Of a stretch of DNA of 64,000 nucleotides, positions 20,641 through 32,173 are shown piece by piece. Below the pieces are notes generated by a model, which ran no database searches, was not told where the DNA came from, and saw only the letters and a list, made by a program, of their open reading frames with translations. This DNA comes from Progne subis subis (taxonomy: Eukaryota; Chordata; Aves; Passeriformes; Hirundinidae). Location of the stretch: assembly GCA_022316685.1 (NCBI GenBank), contig JAKJHU010001079.1, forward strand, positions 30,127 through 94,126. The letters run 5' to 3'. The stretch's first letter is position 1. The number at the start of each line of letters is the position of its first letter. A program made the position numbers and the translations under genes.

Positions 20641-22117
20641 TTCCTTGGCCCTGGGCCTGGAGCAGGAGCAGCGCTTGAGGCCCCAAGGCCGGGGCTGTTG
20701 TGCTGGCCTGGGCAGATGGGATGGCAGCAGGGGCTGCAGAGCTCTCAGCAACTCAGGGAGAGGGGAGCAGGGCACACGGGGAGCCTCCTTTTCCCCTGGC
20801 CTAGCACCTTCCCCATGGCTGGGGCTGAGTCCTGTCTGAGCTGCAGCTGCTGCTGTGCCCTTGCGAGGGGCTGAGGCCGTGGGGCCCCTGCCCAGAGCAG
20901 CCTGCCCTGAGCAGAGCTGTGGGGCCAGAGCCGGCTGGGCTGTGCTGGGGAGAGGCCCTTGGTGCTGCCGAGAGCTCAGGGCAGCTGGCAGAGCTTGGAG
21001 GGAGCTGGGCTGGGCTGAGAGAGCCTGGCACAGAAACCATCAGCGTCCATCTCAGCCTGTGTGAGCGTGCAGGGGCAGGACTCAGCCCAGGCCTTGTGGG
21101 GCAGGGCCAGCACCTGTGGAAGGCATTGAAAGCAGGCAAGTGGCCCAGAGAGGAGGCTTCATTGGAGAAACTCCTGCTGAGTCATGAGGTGGAGAAATGA
21201 CACCCAACAGACACCATGGATCCTCAAATCCCTCCAGGATGCCTAGACTTTTAAAATTCCATCAAAGAATGAGGACTCAGAGCAGCTGGATCCAATGCTA
21301 GCCCCTGATTTTTGTCAAAGGCTTATGTCTGATTGATTGGACAGGTGGTTTTGAACCGTATGCAATTTGTCTCACAGGATTAACGATGGAATACCAGAAA
21401 AATTTGTATAAACACAGCAATCATTTATTCTGATCACGATTAGGCAGATTTATTTACACCACAGAATAAATTAAAAAAAAAAATAAAAAATAAAGAGTTA
21501 TTTACTCCACGGTACAGAAGCTATAACAATTATGAGAATATAGTGCTCTAGGACGCAATTTTGAAGTAAACAGGGCTTTGCTGGAGTTGTTTGAGCCCAT
21601 TGCAGGCAGAGCCTCCTGCTCCAGCCGGAACTGCCTTTCCTGTGCCAGGACCAGGGCAGATCCCGCTGCAGGAAAAGCCCCAGGCCAGCCCCAGCACAGT
21701 GAAGGCCTCGGGCACAAGTGCAGAGTGCCGTGCTGGGAGCTGTGCCAGGGAGAGCCTGAGGCACCAAAGGCACCTTGGCAGCAGCAGCTGCTTCCAGGCC
21801 ATGGCCAGAAGCCTCCCTTGGCAAGGCGGCCTGGTGGCCACCACTGCAGAGCTGCTGCTCCAGGGCTCATTTCTGGCTGGGCTCTGCCCCAGCCCACAGA
21901 GTGTGACCTCAGCCCTGACTCTGTCCCAGCCACTGTGCCTGAGCCCTGCAAAGCCTAAAGGTCACCTGTGCCAGCCGGGCTCTGTCAGCCCCTGGGGCAG
22001 GGCAGGGAAAGGCCAGAGAAGGGGCTGGCTTTGGCTGCTGCATGTGGGCTCCAGCAGAGACAAGGAGGAGTCAAGGGAGTGGATGGAGTCCAGTGAGCAG
22101 CCCCTTCTCCCCATGCA
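20641..22117 (+). other. no gene recognised; GC-rich host-like sequence
   Basis: The sequence is GC-rich to about 21140. A roughly 400-base AT-rich stretch follows, with an A-rich tract at 21470-21495, then GC-rich sequence again. The overlapping frames on both strands (for example 21591-22181) are low-complexity Ala/Pro/Gln-rich and look like by-products of base composition. Confidence 0.35.
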
Positions 22118-22400
22118 ATCCTGGAATGGTTTGGATGGGAAGAGCTCTGCAGTGCTCATCTCATCCAAACCCCCGCCATGAGGAGGGACATCTTTCACCA
22201 GATCAGGTTGTTCAGAGCCCTGTCCCAGCGGGAGTTGAATGTTTCCAGGGATGGGGCATTGACCACCTCCCCAGGAATCTGATGTTGGTATATCACCAAC
22301 GTCATAATCAAAATATTCCTCCTTATCTGAACCTCCCTTCCTTTAGTTTAAAACTACCACCCTTTGTCCTATTGTGACAGGCCCCACTAAAACCTTTGTC
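22118..22400 (-). mobile_element. CR1 LINE 3' fragment
   Basis: The plus strand shows the antisense CR1 3' end in order: GGAATGGTTTGGATGGGAAG, GAGGGACATCTTTCACCAGA, then ATCTGAACCTCCCTTCCTTT and TTTAAAACTACCACCCTTTG. The hypermutated ERVL-like element inserted about 50 bases further on. Confidence 0.8.
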
Positions 22401-22451
22401 CACCATTGCATTTCCAATCAGCCGGGTTTCCATGGCAATTGCCGTGACAGC

Positions 22452-23108
22452 TGTCGTAGGGTGACTTTATGATGCTTGTATTCCCCATTCTCTGCTCTGT
22501 TTGTGCTGTATATTGAGTTTTGTGCCTTTAAGACTGGTTCTAAGAGCAAGGAGAAGTGCGGAGTTTGTTTTGAGAAAACTGCCTGACTCCTCCACATTCC
22601 TCTCTGGGCCGGGTGTTGGGCGGAGGCTTGGAGAGACTGCAGGACAGAGATCTTGTTGCTTTTAGTTAGTTTCAGCTAGCTAGGGCAGAGAAGTTCCTTG
22701 GACTTGTTTTTTCCCCTTTTTTCTTGGAACTGTTTTACCTCCTCTGGACTGAAAAAACCCAGGGGAGCACTGGGGGCTGCACCTGTGGCCCACCGGGGCC
22801 TGGACCTCGGCATTTTCCAGCAGCGCTGGAGGGACTGGGACTGAGGAGACACTGAGAGAGAGCCGAGCTCCACCCACGGCAAGGACTTTCTCAATTTGCC
22901 ATCTCACTTCACAATGAGAGGTTTTATTGTTTCATATTATTCATTCTTTATACTTGTATGCACTTTGTTTGTTAAGTAAAATAGATTTTTCCACTTTTCT
23001 CCAAGGAAGTTCTTTACTGGACTGGTTGAAAGGAGGGGCCATTTGGGTTTTCTCCCTGGAGGGATCCCATTCAGGGGTTTTGTCCCAAATTTGCCCTAAA
23101 CCAGGATA
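22452..23108 (+). repeat. 5' LTR of the hypermutated ERVL-like element
   Basis: It starts TGTCGTAGGGTGACTTTATG and ends CCCTAAACCAGGATA, where the related LTR ends CCAGGACA. Its G content is ordinary, unlike its 3' partner. TATATTGAG near 22512 is a poor TATA candidate. AGTAAA near 22975 may serve as a polyadenylation signal. Confidence 0.85.
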
Positions 23109-24670
23109 ATACCTTATTATTGATGCTCAAGAGAGTAGGAAAAAAAAAAAAAAAAAAAAAACCAAAAAAAAACCCCAAAAAACCCCTTGTATTGATTAAT
23201 AATTGCATTTTAGTTGTCCTTTATATAAAAATAAAACAGTCATTAGCCATGTTACTTCTTAAATTCCGAATGCCTCTTAGAATAAAGTCCTTTGTGTGTT
23301 TCTATTCTCCAAGCTTTTTTAAAGTTTTAATACCTTTCTAGTCCCTAAATTTATTTTATCCAAAATAACTCCAGTGCTGTCCCTAAGCCATAGATTTTAC
23401 ACTAAAAATACACAAATTAAAATAACAATTTTATTAAGCTCAGTAATCAAAATTTACACAAAGTTTATAAAATACTAGAGTTTGTGCCAAGTATGTTTAG
23501 CTTAGAGTTTCTTCGTCCTACCCTACATCCTCGTTCCAACAACATGGTTTAAAAATTTATCAATAATTACACCCAGTTTGTTAGAAGAAAAGTAGGGGCT
23601 GAGGCTTTTCAGCCTCTCCTTTCCTTCTTCTCTTTTAAATCAGTTACATCAATTTTAAAAAATGCTCAGTGTCCCCTAAATACTAAAGATACCACCTATA
23701 AGTAAGCACAAAACCAAAAAATAAATCTAACCATAAAAAGTATTTCTCAAGTTATCCATAACTGTAAAACATGTACTACAATCAAGCAATCCAAACAAAT
23801 AAATCCCCTATAATAGAGCAAGCAATAATCCAAATACAAATATAGAAATACCTAGCAAATTAATTATATTACTCTACCCCAAACACACCAAAGTAAGCAC
23901 TACAAACTCACAGTAATAAAAGCCACCACAAACTAACTAAAAACCTACCCTGCACCTCATGCTACAACCCATAACACCATTCTAAACCTTAAAAAAAAAA
24001 GTTCTTTAAAGACATAGTACCCATAAAAAATTAAATCAAACAATAGAACTCATTTCAAAAACAACCTCATCAACAACTAAACTAAAGAACATAGCGTTAA
24101 GTAAGTGTAGCATATCTCCTACCATACACCAACTTCAAAGAAAGTAAAAAAATACAATAGACTGTTAAAAACCACCCTAAAAACACTAAGTAGGAAATCT
24201 TAGAAAAATTAAAAACAGCATCTAACAAAAAACCCCTAGTTAGTTAACACCCAAAGTTCCACCAGCAGAGCAAACCCTACCCAGTCTAAGCCCCCACACA
24301 CAGGAGATAAAGTCCCAGTAGAACACGTAAGAAGTTTGTTAAGAAAGACACTTTAAATCAATTCTACTTCAAGTACAGACAAACCCAACTGTGGGATTGT
24401 CTTTATTCAAGGACCAAGTTACACATAGTAAGTAATGCAAAAAGATAAAACCACACAATGTGCACTTCAAGGAGATCTGATTGTTGAGTAAGAACCGTGT
24501 GTAATGAACACTGTGTACTGAATGCCACTGCCATTGTCTGTATATAGCTGTATATTGTATATTGTATATTGTTTTTATATAGATACATGTATGGGTAGTG
24601 TATGTGTGTGCAGAGCTAGAATATATATATTAGTTTTAGTAAGTCAACAATATGGGGATAAAGAGTAAAA
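23109..24670 (+). repeat. G-depleted internal region of the ERVL-like element
   Basis: A long A run with C interruptions (23140-23190) is followed by sequence very low in G, especially 23680-24300. The last part (24440-24670) aligns with the reverse complement of 59506-59690 inside the ERVL element. I see no frame of note. Confidence 0.65.
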
Positions 24671-25338
24671 TAACCTAAAGTAACTTTATGATGCTTGTAT
24701 CCCCAATTGTCTGTTCTGTTCATGCTGTATATAAAGTTCTGTGATTAAAAACTAGTTCTAAGAACAAAGAAAAATGCAAAGTTTATTTTAAAAAAACCAC
24801 CTAACTCCTACACACTCTTCTCCCTGTAAGGTGTTAAACAAAAGCTTAAAAAACCCTGCAAAACAAAAATATTTTTGTTTTTAGTTAGTTTCAACTAACT
24901 AAAATGGGAAAATTCACTAAACTATTTTTTCCCTATTTTTCTTAAAACTACATAAACCTACACTAAACTAAAAAAACAAATTAAAAACCAAACCAAAACA
25001 AAAAAACACTAAAAGCTTACACCTGCAGCCCACCAGGGCCTGGACCTTGGCATTTTCCAACAGCACCAGAAAAAATAAAACTAATAAAAAACTAAAAAAA
25101 AAGCCAAGCTGCATCCATAGCAAGAACTTTGTCAATTTACCATCTCACTCCAGAACAAAAAGTTTTATGGTATCACAGTATTCATTCTATATACTTATAT
25201 GCACTTTATTTGTTAAATAAAATAGATTTTTCCACTTTTCTCTGAGAAAGTTCTTTACCAGACTGGTTGGGGGGAAGGGCCATTTAAATTTGCTCCCCAT
25301 TCAGAAGTTTAATCCCAAATTTACCCCAAACCAAAACA
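24671..25338 (+). repeat. 3' LTR of the hypermutated ERVL-like element
   Basis: It aligns along its length with 22452-23108, but G in GG and GA is largely A. The start TGTCCTAGGG appears as TAACCTAAAG, and the end CCAGGACA as CCAAAACA. In one 42-base stretch (opposite 22619-22660) about 14 of 18 G are A, while G before C is mostly kept. Confidence 0.85.
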
Positions 25339-25789
25339 ACAGGTGACCCAGGTGTGGTGTCCCAGGGAGGGCTGCCATGGAAGCAGTGCCCAGCACTGCC
25401 CCTTTCTGTCTGGCTGAGCTGGCCTTTGGCCCTGGCAGTGGCGTTTGCTGCTGGTTCCGCGGCGCCTGAGCAGCCAGCGCGGCACAGGGCAGGTGGCCGT
25501 GGCACAAGCCCCCAGCAAGGGATCCCCTCTGGCTCTGGGCACTGACACCAGCCCTGAGCAAGGGGCCCAGGGCAGGTTTCCATGGCACCCAACCATCACA
25601 GCGGCTCCAGGCCTTGGCTGCCACGGCACCAAACCAAGGAACGGGTCCCTGTGGCCACTGCCGTGGCACCTGAGGGCATCAGCGAGTGTCAGTGCAATTG
25701 TACCTGGAACAGCCCCGGCACCGCTTTGTCCTCAGGGGTGCCCTGGCAGCCCAGGACAGCAACAGCTCTGCATGCACGTGGCCATGGAA
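25339..25789 (+). other. no gene recognised
   Basis: This is GC-rich sequence directly after the ERVL-like element. Frames on both strands are Ala/Pro/Gly-rich and overlap each other. No domain was seen. Confidence 0.35.
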
Positions 25790-27530
25790 CCTGGCTGCAG
25801 AAATGGGTCCTTGGGCTGCTTTCCAAGGAAACTTGAAGGGATGAGGGATCCAAATCCAGCAGTGGGCTCAGTGCAGTGTCCATGGCCACAGCCCCTTGCA
25901 ATGGCCCAGGGCAGGTTGGGATGATGATCCACCCTCACTCCTGGCCCAGGGCAGGGCTGCAGGGCTCTTGGTGGCACCTTGGGCTTGGCCCACACTTGAG
26001 GAGGGTGTTTCTTTTAATGGGGAAACTCAGGAGTTTTAGATTGCTTCAAAAAGAAAAGAAAAAATCCTTCTTTGGTTGTGTGCAGCCAGGTCTCCAAGGA
26101 AAGCAGGTCCCAGGTGAGTGAGAATAGACAGCATGTAGTTTGGGAATGTGGAGCAAGGTTGTCCACACTGGGTCACACCTCAAGGCACAGCTTCTCTGAG
26201 CAGGCCAGACCTCCTTGGGAGACCCTGGTTCAGTATCAACCACAGAATGCTGCAATCACCTCTTGTCTAATGAGAACAGTAATGAAATACGCACTTGAAA
26301 GTAGTAATACATATTTCTTAGAAGCTCCTTGACATATTTCTCCATAACTGCAGCAGGAAAACTTCCAAATGAATGGCACTGGACCAGAGGGAACTCAAGG
26401 CAGAGCCATGGTTTGTCAGGACTTGCTTGATCCTGATGAGCCCCGTGGTGGATTTGGTGTTAAACCCTGGAACCTCAGGGCCTGCGAGGAGATTGCACAA
26501 ACCTTTCCAGGAGTGGAAGTTAGAAGAAAAACCCAAAGTGTCTCGATGCATCAGTGGGTCCCACAGAGGTCCATCCCCAACACAGGCTCCTCATGGAGTT
26601 CATGAAGGACAGAAATGGAGGCCAGGACTGTATAAAAACCTCTCAGAGACTCAGTGAGGGAAGGAAATTCCAAAGTAGCTTAAACACCTTGAGTATCTCA
26701 AAGTATTAATAAACCTCACTGAGTGTCAATGCAAAGCTCTCAAGGGACTCATTAGAGCAGATAATTGGAGGCCATGATTGCACAAAAACCTCTCAGAGAC
26801 TTGGTGCCTCAAAGAAGTACTTAAATTACCCCTGAGTACCTTAAGGCATTAATGAGTCCCACGGAGTGTGGTAACTGGCTAAGAATCTCTAGGGACTAAT
26901 TAAATCAGATAATTGGAGGCCATGATTGCACAAACCTCTCAGACTCAGTGTCAAAAAGAAGTTCCTTAATAAATTCTGAGCATCTTGAAGTCTTAAGGAG
27001 CCTCACTGATTTTTCTACTGTCCCAAGTTTAATTAGTCCCAAGGGACTAATTAAAGTAGTTAACTGAGGCCATGATAACAATTTTAAAAGGGAAAAACCA
27101 AGTACCTTAAAACAACTGAAGTACCTTGAAGCATTAATGAGCCCCACTGAGTGTTGTTCCTGACAAAGCCTCTCAAGGGGCTCATTAGAGCAGATAATTG
27201 GAGGCCATGATTGCACAAACCTCTCAAAGACCCCCAGGAAAAAGCAAAACCAAAACCCAAAGTCCTTTGAATGCTCCTCCTGGCAGCATTCAGGAGCCCC
27301 CCAGGGCCATTGCTGACCAAGGCTCCCCAGGGACTCCTTCCAGCACATCCTTGAGGCCACTGGCATGTGAGGGGGATGCTGAGGGCAGCACAAGGGGCTG
27401 ACAGTGCCCAGCCTTGCTGGGGCTGTGCCAGGAGGCCCCAGGGCCTCAGGACAAGGTGTCTCCTTACAGCCCTTGATGGCACAGAGGCTGCTGTGCCCCA
27501 GGGCACCAAGACTTGGCTTCTCTTTGTCCC
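25790..27530 (+). repeat. segmental duplication copy A2 (partner 11570-13120)
   Basis: This is the same block order as A1, with an internal expansion. A roughly 110-140-base unit (TTAATGAGCCCCACTGAGTG ... AGATAATTGGAGGCCATGAT ... CACAAACCTCTCAGAGACT) occurs about four times at 26690-27230, against about two in A1. Confidence 0.85.
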
Positions 27531-28739
27531 CACCTGTCATCACTGCCTCCAGTTCTCTGCTCTGCCTGGGGCCTGGGGACACTTTCTCTGTCCTGTCCCT
27601 CAGTGGGACCCATTCAAACTTCAAGAAACTTTGGAGATTGGTTCTAACTTGGAATTTTTGAGAGGTTTCTTCAGCTCCCTCTCAGGGACTGATGTTCAGG
27701 GCCTCAGCACAAAGCCCCAAGAGGGTCATTAAAGTCCTTGTGCTGTGTCTGTGCTGCTGAGCTGGGCTGGGCTCCTGGCACAGAGGCAGCTCCTGGCAAC
27801 CAAGAAGAGCTTCAAAAACACATCTCTCTTGATGAGCAACTCTTCTCCCAGCCCAGCAGGGCTGGGGCACTGCCTGCAGCCACCCCGGGCACAGCACACA
27901 GGCACAGAGAGCTGCAATCACTCAGGGCTGGGAAGGAGCTGAGAAGAGACTGCGGGAGAATCACTCCCAGCCCTTGGCACAGGAACCTCTGGCTGCAGGA
28001 CAAGGCAGCTGCAGCTCCTGCAGTGATCTCCTAAAGCTGGATCATCCCAATGCCTACAGACTCTGTGAGTACATTCTCTGATCATCTCTTGTGGAGAGCA
28101 GCCAGGGGTGCCCAGGGCTGTCCTGCAGAGCAGGGTCCTGCAGCCCAGGGCGCTGTGCTGGGCCAGGGACTCTGCTGCCTGCCAGGGACAGCTCTCAGCC
28201 AGCCCGGGGAGCTGCTGCCAACGCTGGGGAGAAGCTGTGCGGGGAAGGAGCCGCCCTGAGCAGGGCAGGTGCTGCTGCTGAGAGGTGCTGTGTGGGGCAG
28301 GGCTGCTCCCAGCTCCAGACCAGCCTGGGCACAGCTCCGGAGGACACTTGCCCAAAAGAAGTTAAGCCTGGGATTGCTGTAAAGATCTGGAGATTTCCTG
28401 AGGGTGTTTTCAATTTCCTGCTTAGAGAAGGATGAGAAAGTTGAGGTGATGACAAAAAGATTTTTGCTTTTTATATATCTGTTCATATATTCATAGATCT
28501 GTTAACTACTACTATATAGTTATAAATCTATAATCCTTAATTAACTCTATTCAACTACTATTACATACTTATATCAGTGTAATCCTTGATTAACTCTAGT
28601 ACATTACTCTCTTACTCGTAGATTTTAGAACAATAAGCAGACCTTCTAAATACATTCCAGAAATACTGTATAGTTGTACTCTCAGGAAGAGAACCTACAA
28701 GAAGAACATTTTGGTTTTTAACTAGAGTGTGAGCAATCA

Positions 28740-28740
<1 letters not shown>
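27531..28740 (+). other. no gene recognised; GC-rich then AT-rich
   Basis: 27700-28350 is GC-rich with overlapping low-complexity frames. 28440-28700 is AT-rich, with a loosely repeated element of about 60 bases (ATAATCCTTAATTAACTCTA and ATAATCCTTGATTAACTCTA variants). No domain was seen. Confidence 0.35.

Positions 28741-28767
<27 letters not shown>
28741..28767 (+). repeat. poly(A) run of about 26-27 bases
   Basis: A pure A run follows TGAGCAATCATT. It could be the tail of a retrotransposed sequence or an old poly(A) microsatellite. No obvious body was recognised upstream. Confidence 0.6.
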
Positions 28768-28770
<3 letters not shown>

Positions 28771-30697
28771 GACAAAGAAGACTTTTGAAGGCTTCTTTGG
28801 TAGAAATAGTCCTCCTCCAACGAGTTTACCCAGGGGTGTGTAACTGGGTATTGGATGTCCCTGTTAAATATCCTAATTAATCAACATTAATAAATGGTCC
28901 AAATCAGGGACTGGGTGTGCCCCATCCCCACTGGTGCTCCTGGAAGCTTCCAGTAAAGGTCTGGGTTTTACTTTTCTGTTCTAACGCTGTTACAAGGGTG
29001 GTTTTGTTGTTTGGTTTTTTTGGGTTTTTTTCCCTCTTTTGATTATAGGCAACAGGAGGATGAGAGAAACAAAACAGGAATTGAATTCACAAAATCAGAG
29101 AACATTCTGAGTTGAAAGGGCCACACAAGGTCATCAAAGTAATGTTTCAGCATTTACAGAGACTCCAGAACTGTAACCTTGGGTGGTCAGTCTCTGTGCT
29201 GGGAGGCTCCTAAAGGGCCTTCAGCCGCTCCTCAGCCCTGGACAGCTCCAGCATCACCTTTGCAGGCCCAGCAGGGCTCTCCTGAGCTGCCCTTGGCCCC
29301 TGCAGACAGAGCCTGCCCCAGGCAGGGCCCTGCAGACAGGCAGGTTTCTGTAGGGCCGGGCCCAGGGCACAGAGGGTGGGATGGGCTCTGTGAGCGCTGG
29401 CAGGGACAAGGCTCCTCTCAGCAGGGAAATGTCCAGGCACAGGGAGATGCTCAGGGAAGGAGAGGGGGCTGAACAGAGCAGTGCTGGGGGCAGGAGGGCA
29501 CTGTTGGTGTGTGGGAGGTGCCGTGCACAGCTGGCTACGGGAACACTGTCCTGAGTGCACCCGGCTGTCTGTGCCCTGCCCTCCCAGGCACAGCACCACA
29601 ACATCTTCTCTTGTTTCTGCCCTCCCCTGATCTTGTCACTGTCATCTGGTGCTCTCAGGGAGGCTCTGGCATTTGCAGCAGCTGAGTCAGGCACTGCCCT
29701 TGGGATTGCTGCCAGGCAGCTGTGTCCATGGGAATGGGGTGTCCAAGCTTGCCTGTCACCTGTGGGGCTGTGGGCAAAGCAGTGCATGGGAAAGGGGAAT
29801 GAGCTGAGCCCCCTCCCTGACATCCCATCATGGGCACACGCAGGGATCTCCCTGCTGTGTCCTTCCAAGCTCTGAGCTGCCCTCCTGGCTGCAAATCTGT
29901 GCCACAGCCTCTGGGAGTTCCCTGAATGTCCCCCAGGGAAGTGCAGAGATGCCAGAGCTGAGGAAATGCTGTTGGGTTTGCCAAGGGAGCTGTGAGTGTC
30001 CTTGGCAGAAGGGTTGCTGAGCCCTTGGCCAGAGACCTTTGGAGAGGCTGAGACATTCAGGGATCCCTCTGCTCTGGGCAGGGTCTGGTTTATCCCAGGG
30101 TGACACGGGAGTGTGACTGTGCTCTGATTGCGGCCAAAGCTGCAAACCCAGGGCAGTTGGGAACAAGCCCATCCAGCCCCTCCCCTTCCCTGAGCCACAG
30201 GGAATCCTTTGCCTCTCCCATCTCTCAGTGGCAAACTCTGAGTTCAGCAGAAATGCTGGGGATTTCTGACCTCAGAGAACCAGGAATGATGTGTGGGCAG
30301 GAAAATAATGGCTAAAATTCCTTCCTGCTCTCCATGCCTTTTAGAAGTGGGAGTGCAGATGGGAACAAGCCTTTCTGCATTAGGAGTGATTCCACTGACA
30401 AATCCTGAAGATCCAGCCTTGTCCCTCTGCCACATGGCCACAAACCCAGGGCAGCAGGGCAGGGATGGCTCCTGGAGAGCCCCTGTGTACAGGCCTGGCT
30501 GCTCCTGGCACACTCAGACAGCACAACTGGAGCTCAGGCAGGGACCTGGGTGAAGGTTTTCCCAGAGCAGGAACAAGGGTGGGAGAGTCACAGTGGGACA
30601 GTCTACAGGGAATGGCCCAGGTTTGGCTCAAAGCAGCCTCTGCTGACTTGTCACTGTCCTTTATCCATGAACAGGTCCCCATGGGCAGGCACAGCAA
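28768..30697 (+). other. no gene recognised; sequence 5' of the OR pseudogene
   Basis: 28860-29010 resembles the end of an LTR-like repeat (an AATAAA-like box near 28888 and a following GT-rich stretch), but no partner was found. 29200-30690 is GC-rich. The longest frame (29254-30234, minus) has no recognisable domain. Confidence 0.35.
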
Positions 30698-31628
30698 ATG
30701 TCCAACAGCAGCTCCATCAGCCACTTCCTCCTGCTGCCATTGGCAGACACGCGGCAGCTGCAGCTCCTGCACTTCTGCCTCTTCCTGGGCATCTCCCTGG
30801 CTGCCCTCCTGGCCAACGGCCTCATCATCAGCGCCGTAGCCTGCGGCCACCTCCTGCACACGCCCATGTTCTTCTTCCTGCTCAGCCTGGCCCTTACCGA
30901 CCTGGGCTCCATCTCACCACTGTCCCCAAAGCCATGCACAATTCCCTCTGGGACATCAGGACCATCTCCTATGCAGGATGTGCTGCTCAGCTCTTTTTCT
31001 TTCTGTTCTTCATCCCAGCAGAATATTTCCTCCTGACCATCATGTGCTACGACCGCTACATGTCCATCTGCAAACCCCTGCACTTCGGGACCCTCCTGGG
31101 CAGCAGAGCTTGTGCCCACATGGCAGCAGCTGCCTGGGCCAGTGCCTTTCTCAATGCTCTCGTACACACAGCCAATACATTTTCCCTGCCCCTGTGCCAC
31201 GGCAATGTCCTGGGACAGTTCTTCTGTGAAATGCCACACATCCTCAAACTCTCCTGCTCCAAAATCTATCTCAGGAACTTGGGCTCATTGGTTTAAGTAC
31301 CTCTTTAGGACTCGGTTGTTTTGTGTTCACTGTTTTCTCCTATGTGCAGATTTTCAGGGCTGTGCTGAGGATCCCCTCTGAGCAGGGACGGCACAAAGCC
31401 TTTTCCACCTGCCTCCCTCACCTGGCTGTGGTCTCCCTGTTTCCCAGCACTGGCATGTTCGCTAACCTGAAGACCTCCTCCATCTCCTCCCCATCCCTGG
31501 ATTTGGCCTTGTCAGTTCTGTACTCGGTGGTTCCTCCAGCCCTGAACCCCCTCATCTATAACCTGAGGAACCAGGAGCTCAAGGCTGCAGTGTGGAGACT
31601 GATGTCTGGATGGTTTCAGAAACATTAA
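30698..31628 (+). pseudogene. olfactory receptor pseudogene, full length with two frameshifts
   Basis: The ATG at 30698 opens an N-terminus with an Asn-x-Ser glycosylation site. TM1-TM2 follow with HTPMFFFLLSLAL. A one-base deletion near 30915 shifts the frame just before TTVPKAMHN. TM3 ends in MCYDRYMSICKPLHF, the OR hallmark. A second one-base deletion near 31295 precedes TM6 (KAFSTCLPHL) and TM7 (PALNPLIYNLRN), with the stop at 31628. The length corresponds to about 309 residues, normal for an OR. Intact, it would be a G-protein-coupled odorant receptor in the cilia of olfactory neurons. It is probably OR14-like (gamma-c), by motif. Confidence 0.9.
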
Positions 31629-32173
31629 AGTGCTGGCCAATTTCTGAAAATCACTTGTAATAAAAATTATATTTGATACTTCTTGGTTTCATTTTGCAGG
31701 TTCTTTTTCTTTCTTTTTCTTAATTAATCTTCTCCATAAAGATATGTCATTGTTTGTGCCATTTCTTGTTTTGTTTCTCTCCACCTTCCCTGTGGCCACA
31801 CACTGTGTCAATGAGGGGCTACACTCTTGGTGGCTTTAAAGCAACTCAAGGATCTCCCAGCCATGTTTTCTGCAGAGATCCCCCTTTTGTTCCCTTCTCT
31901 GGAGCTGCAGCAGCAATGTCTGTGTGCAGAGCTGGGGCAGATCAGTGCTGGCACAGCAGCTGTGCCCAGGAGCAGCAGCACTTGGTGTTGCCAGTGCTGC
32001 TCCCGTGGCCCCTGCCCCGCTGCCCTCCTGGCCCTGGCTGTTGCTGTAGGGCCTGAGTGCTCTCGGGGCCGGGCACAGTGCTGGGGGTGGCAGTGCCGGG
32101 GCTGCAGCAGGGACAGGCCATGGGCACTGCTGGGGCAGCGCTGACGCCTCAGGGCAGGGCCTGGGGGCTCCAG
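31629..32173 (+). other. 3' flank of the OR pseudogene; no gene recognised
   Basis: An AATAAA-like TAATAAAA (31657-31664) lies soon after the stop. The rest is GC-rich and leads into duplication copy X2. Confidence 0.4.

Larger units (their letters stand above)
22452..25338 (+). mobile_element. short ERVL-family element, internal part and 3' LTR G-to-A hypermutated
   Basis: A 657-base 5' LTR (22452-23108) and a 668-base 3' LTR (24671-25338) flank about 1.56 kb. The LTRs match the minus-strand ERVL LTR at 58853-59505. The last 250 internal bases match the sequence just inside that LTR, so this is an internally deleted relative. The 5' LTR has normal composition. The internal part and 3' LTR are strikingly G-poor and A-rich. 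Flanking pentamers ACAGC and ACAGG (4 of 5 equal) fit the 5-bp target duplication of ERVL elements, so this is one insertion. No coding capacity remains. Confidence 0.8.

Noticed and set aside
29254..30234. 326-codon minus-strand frame upstream of the OR pseudogene.
   Set aside because: No recognisable domain, opens at a non-ATG codon, and overlaps several other GC-rich frames.
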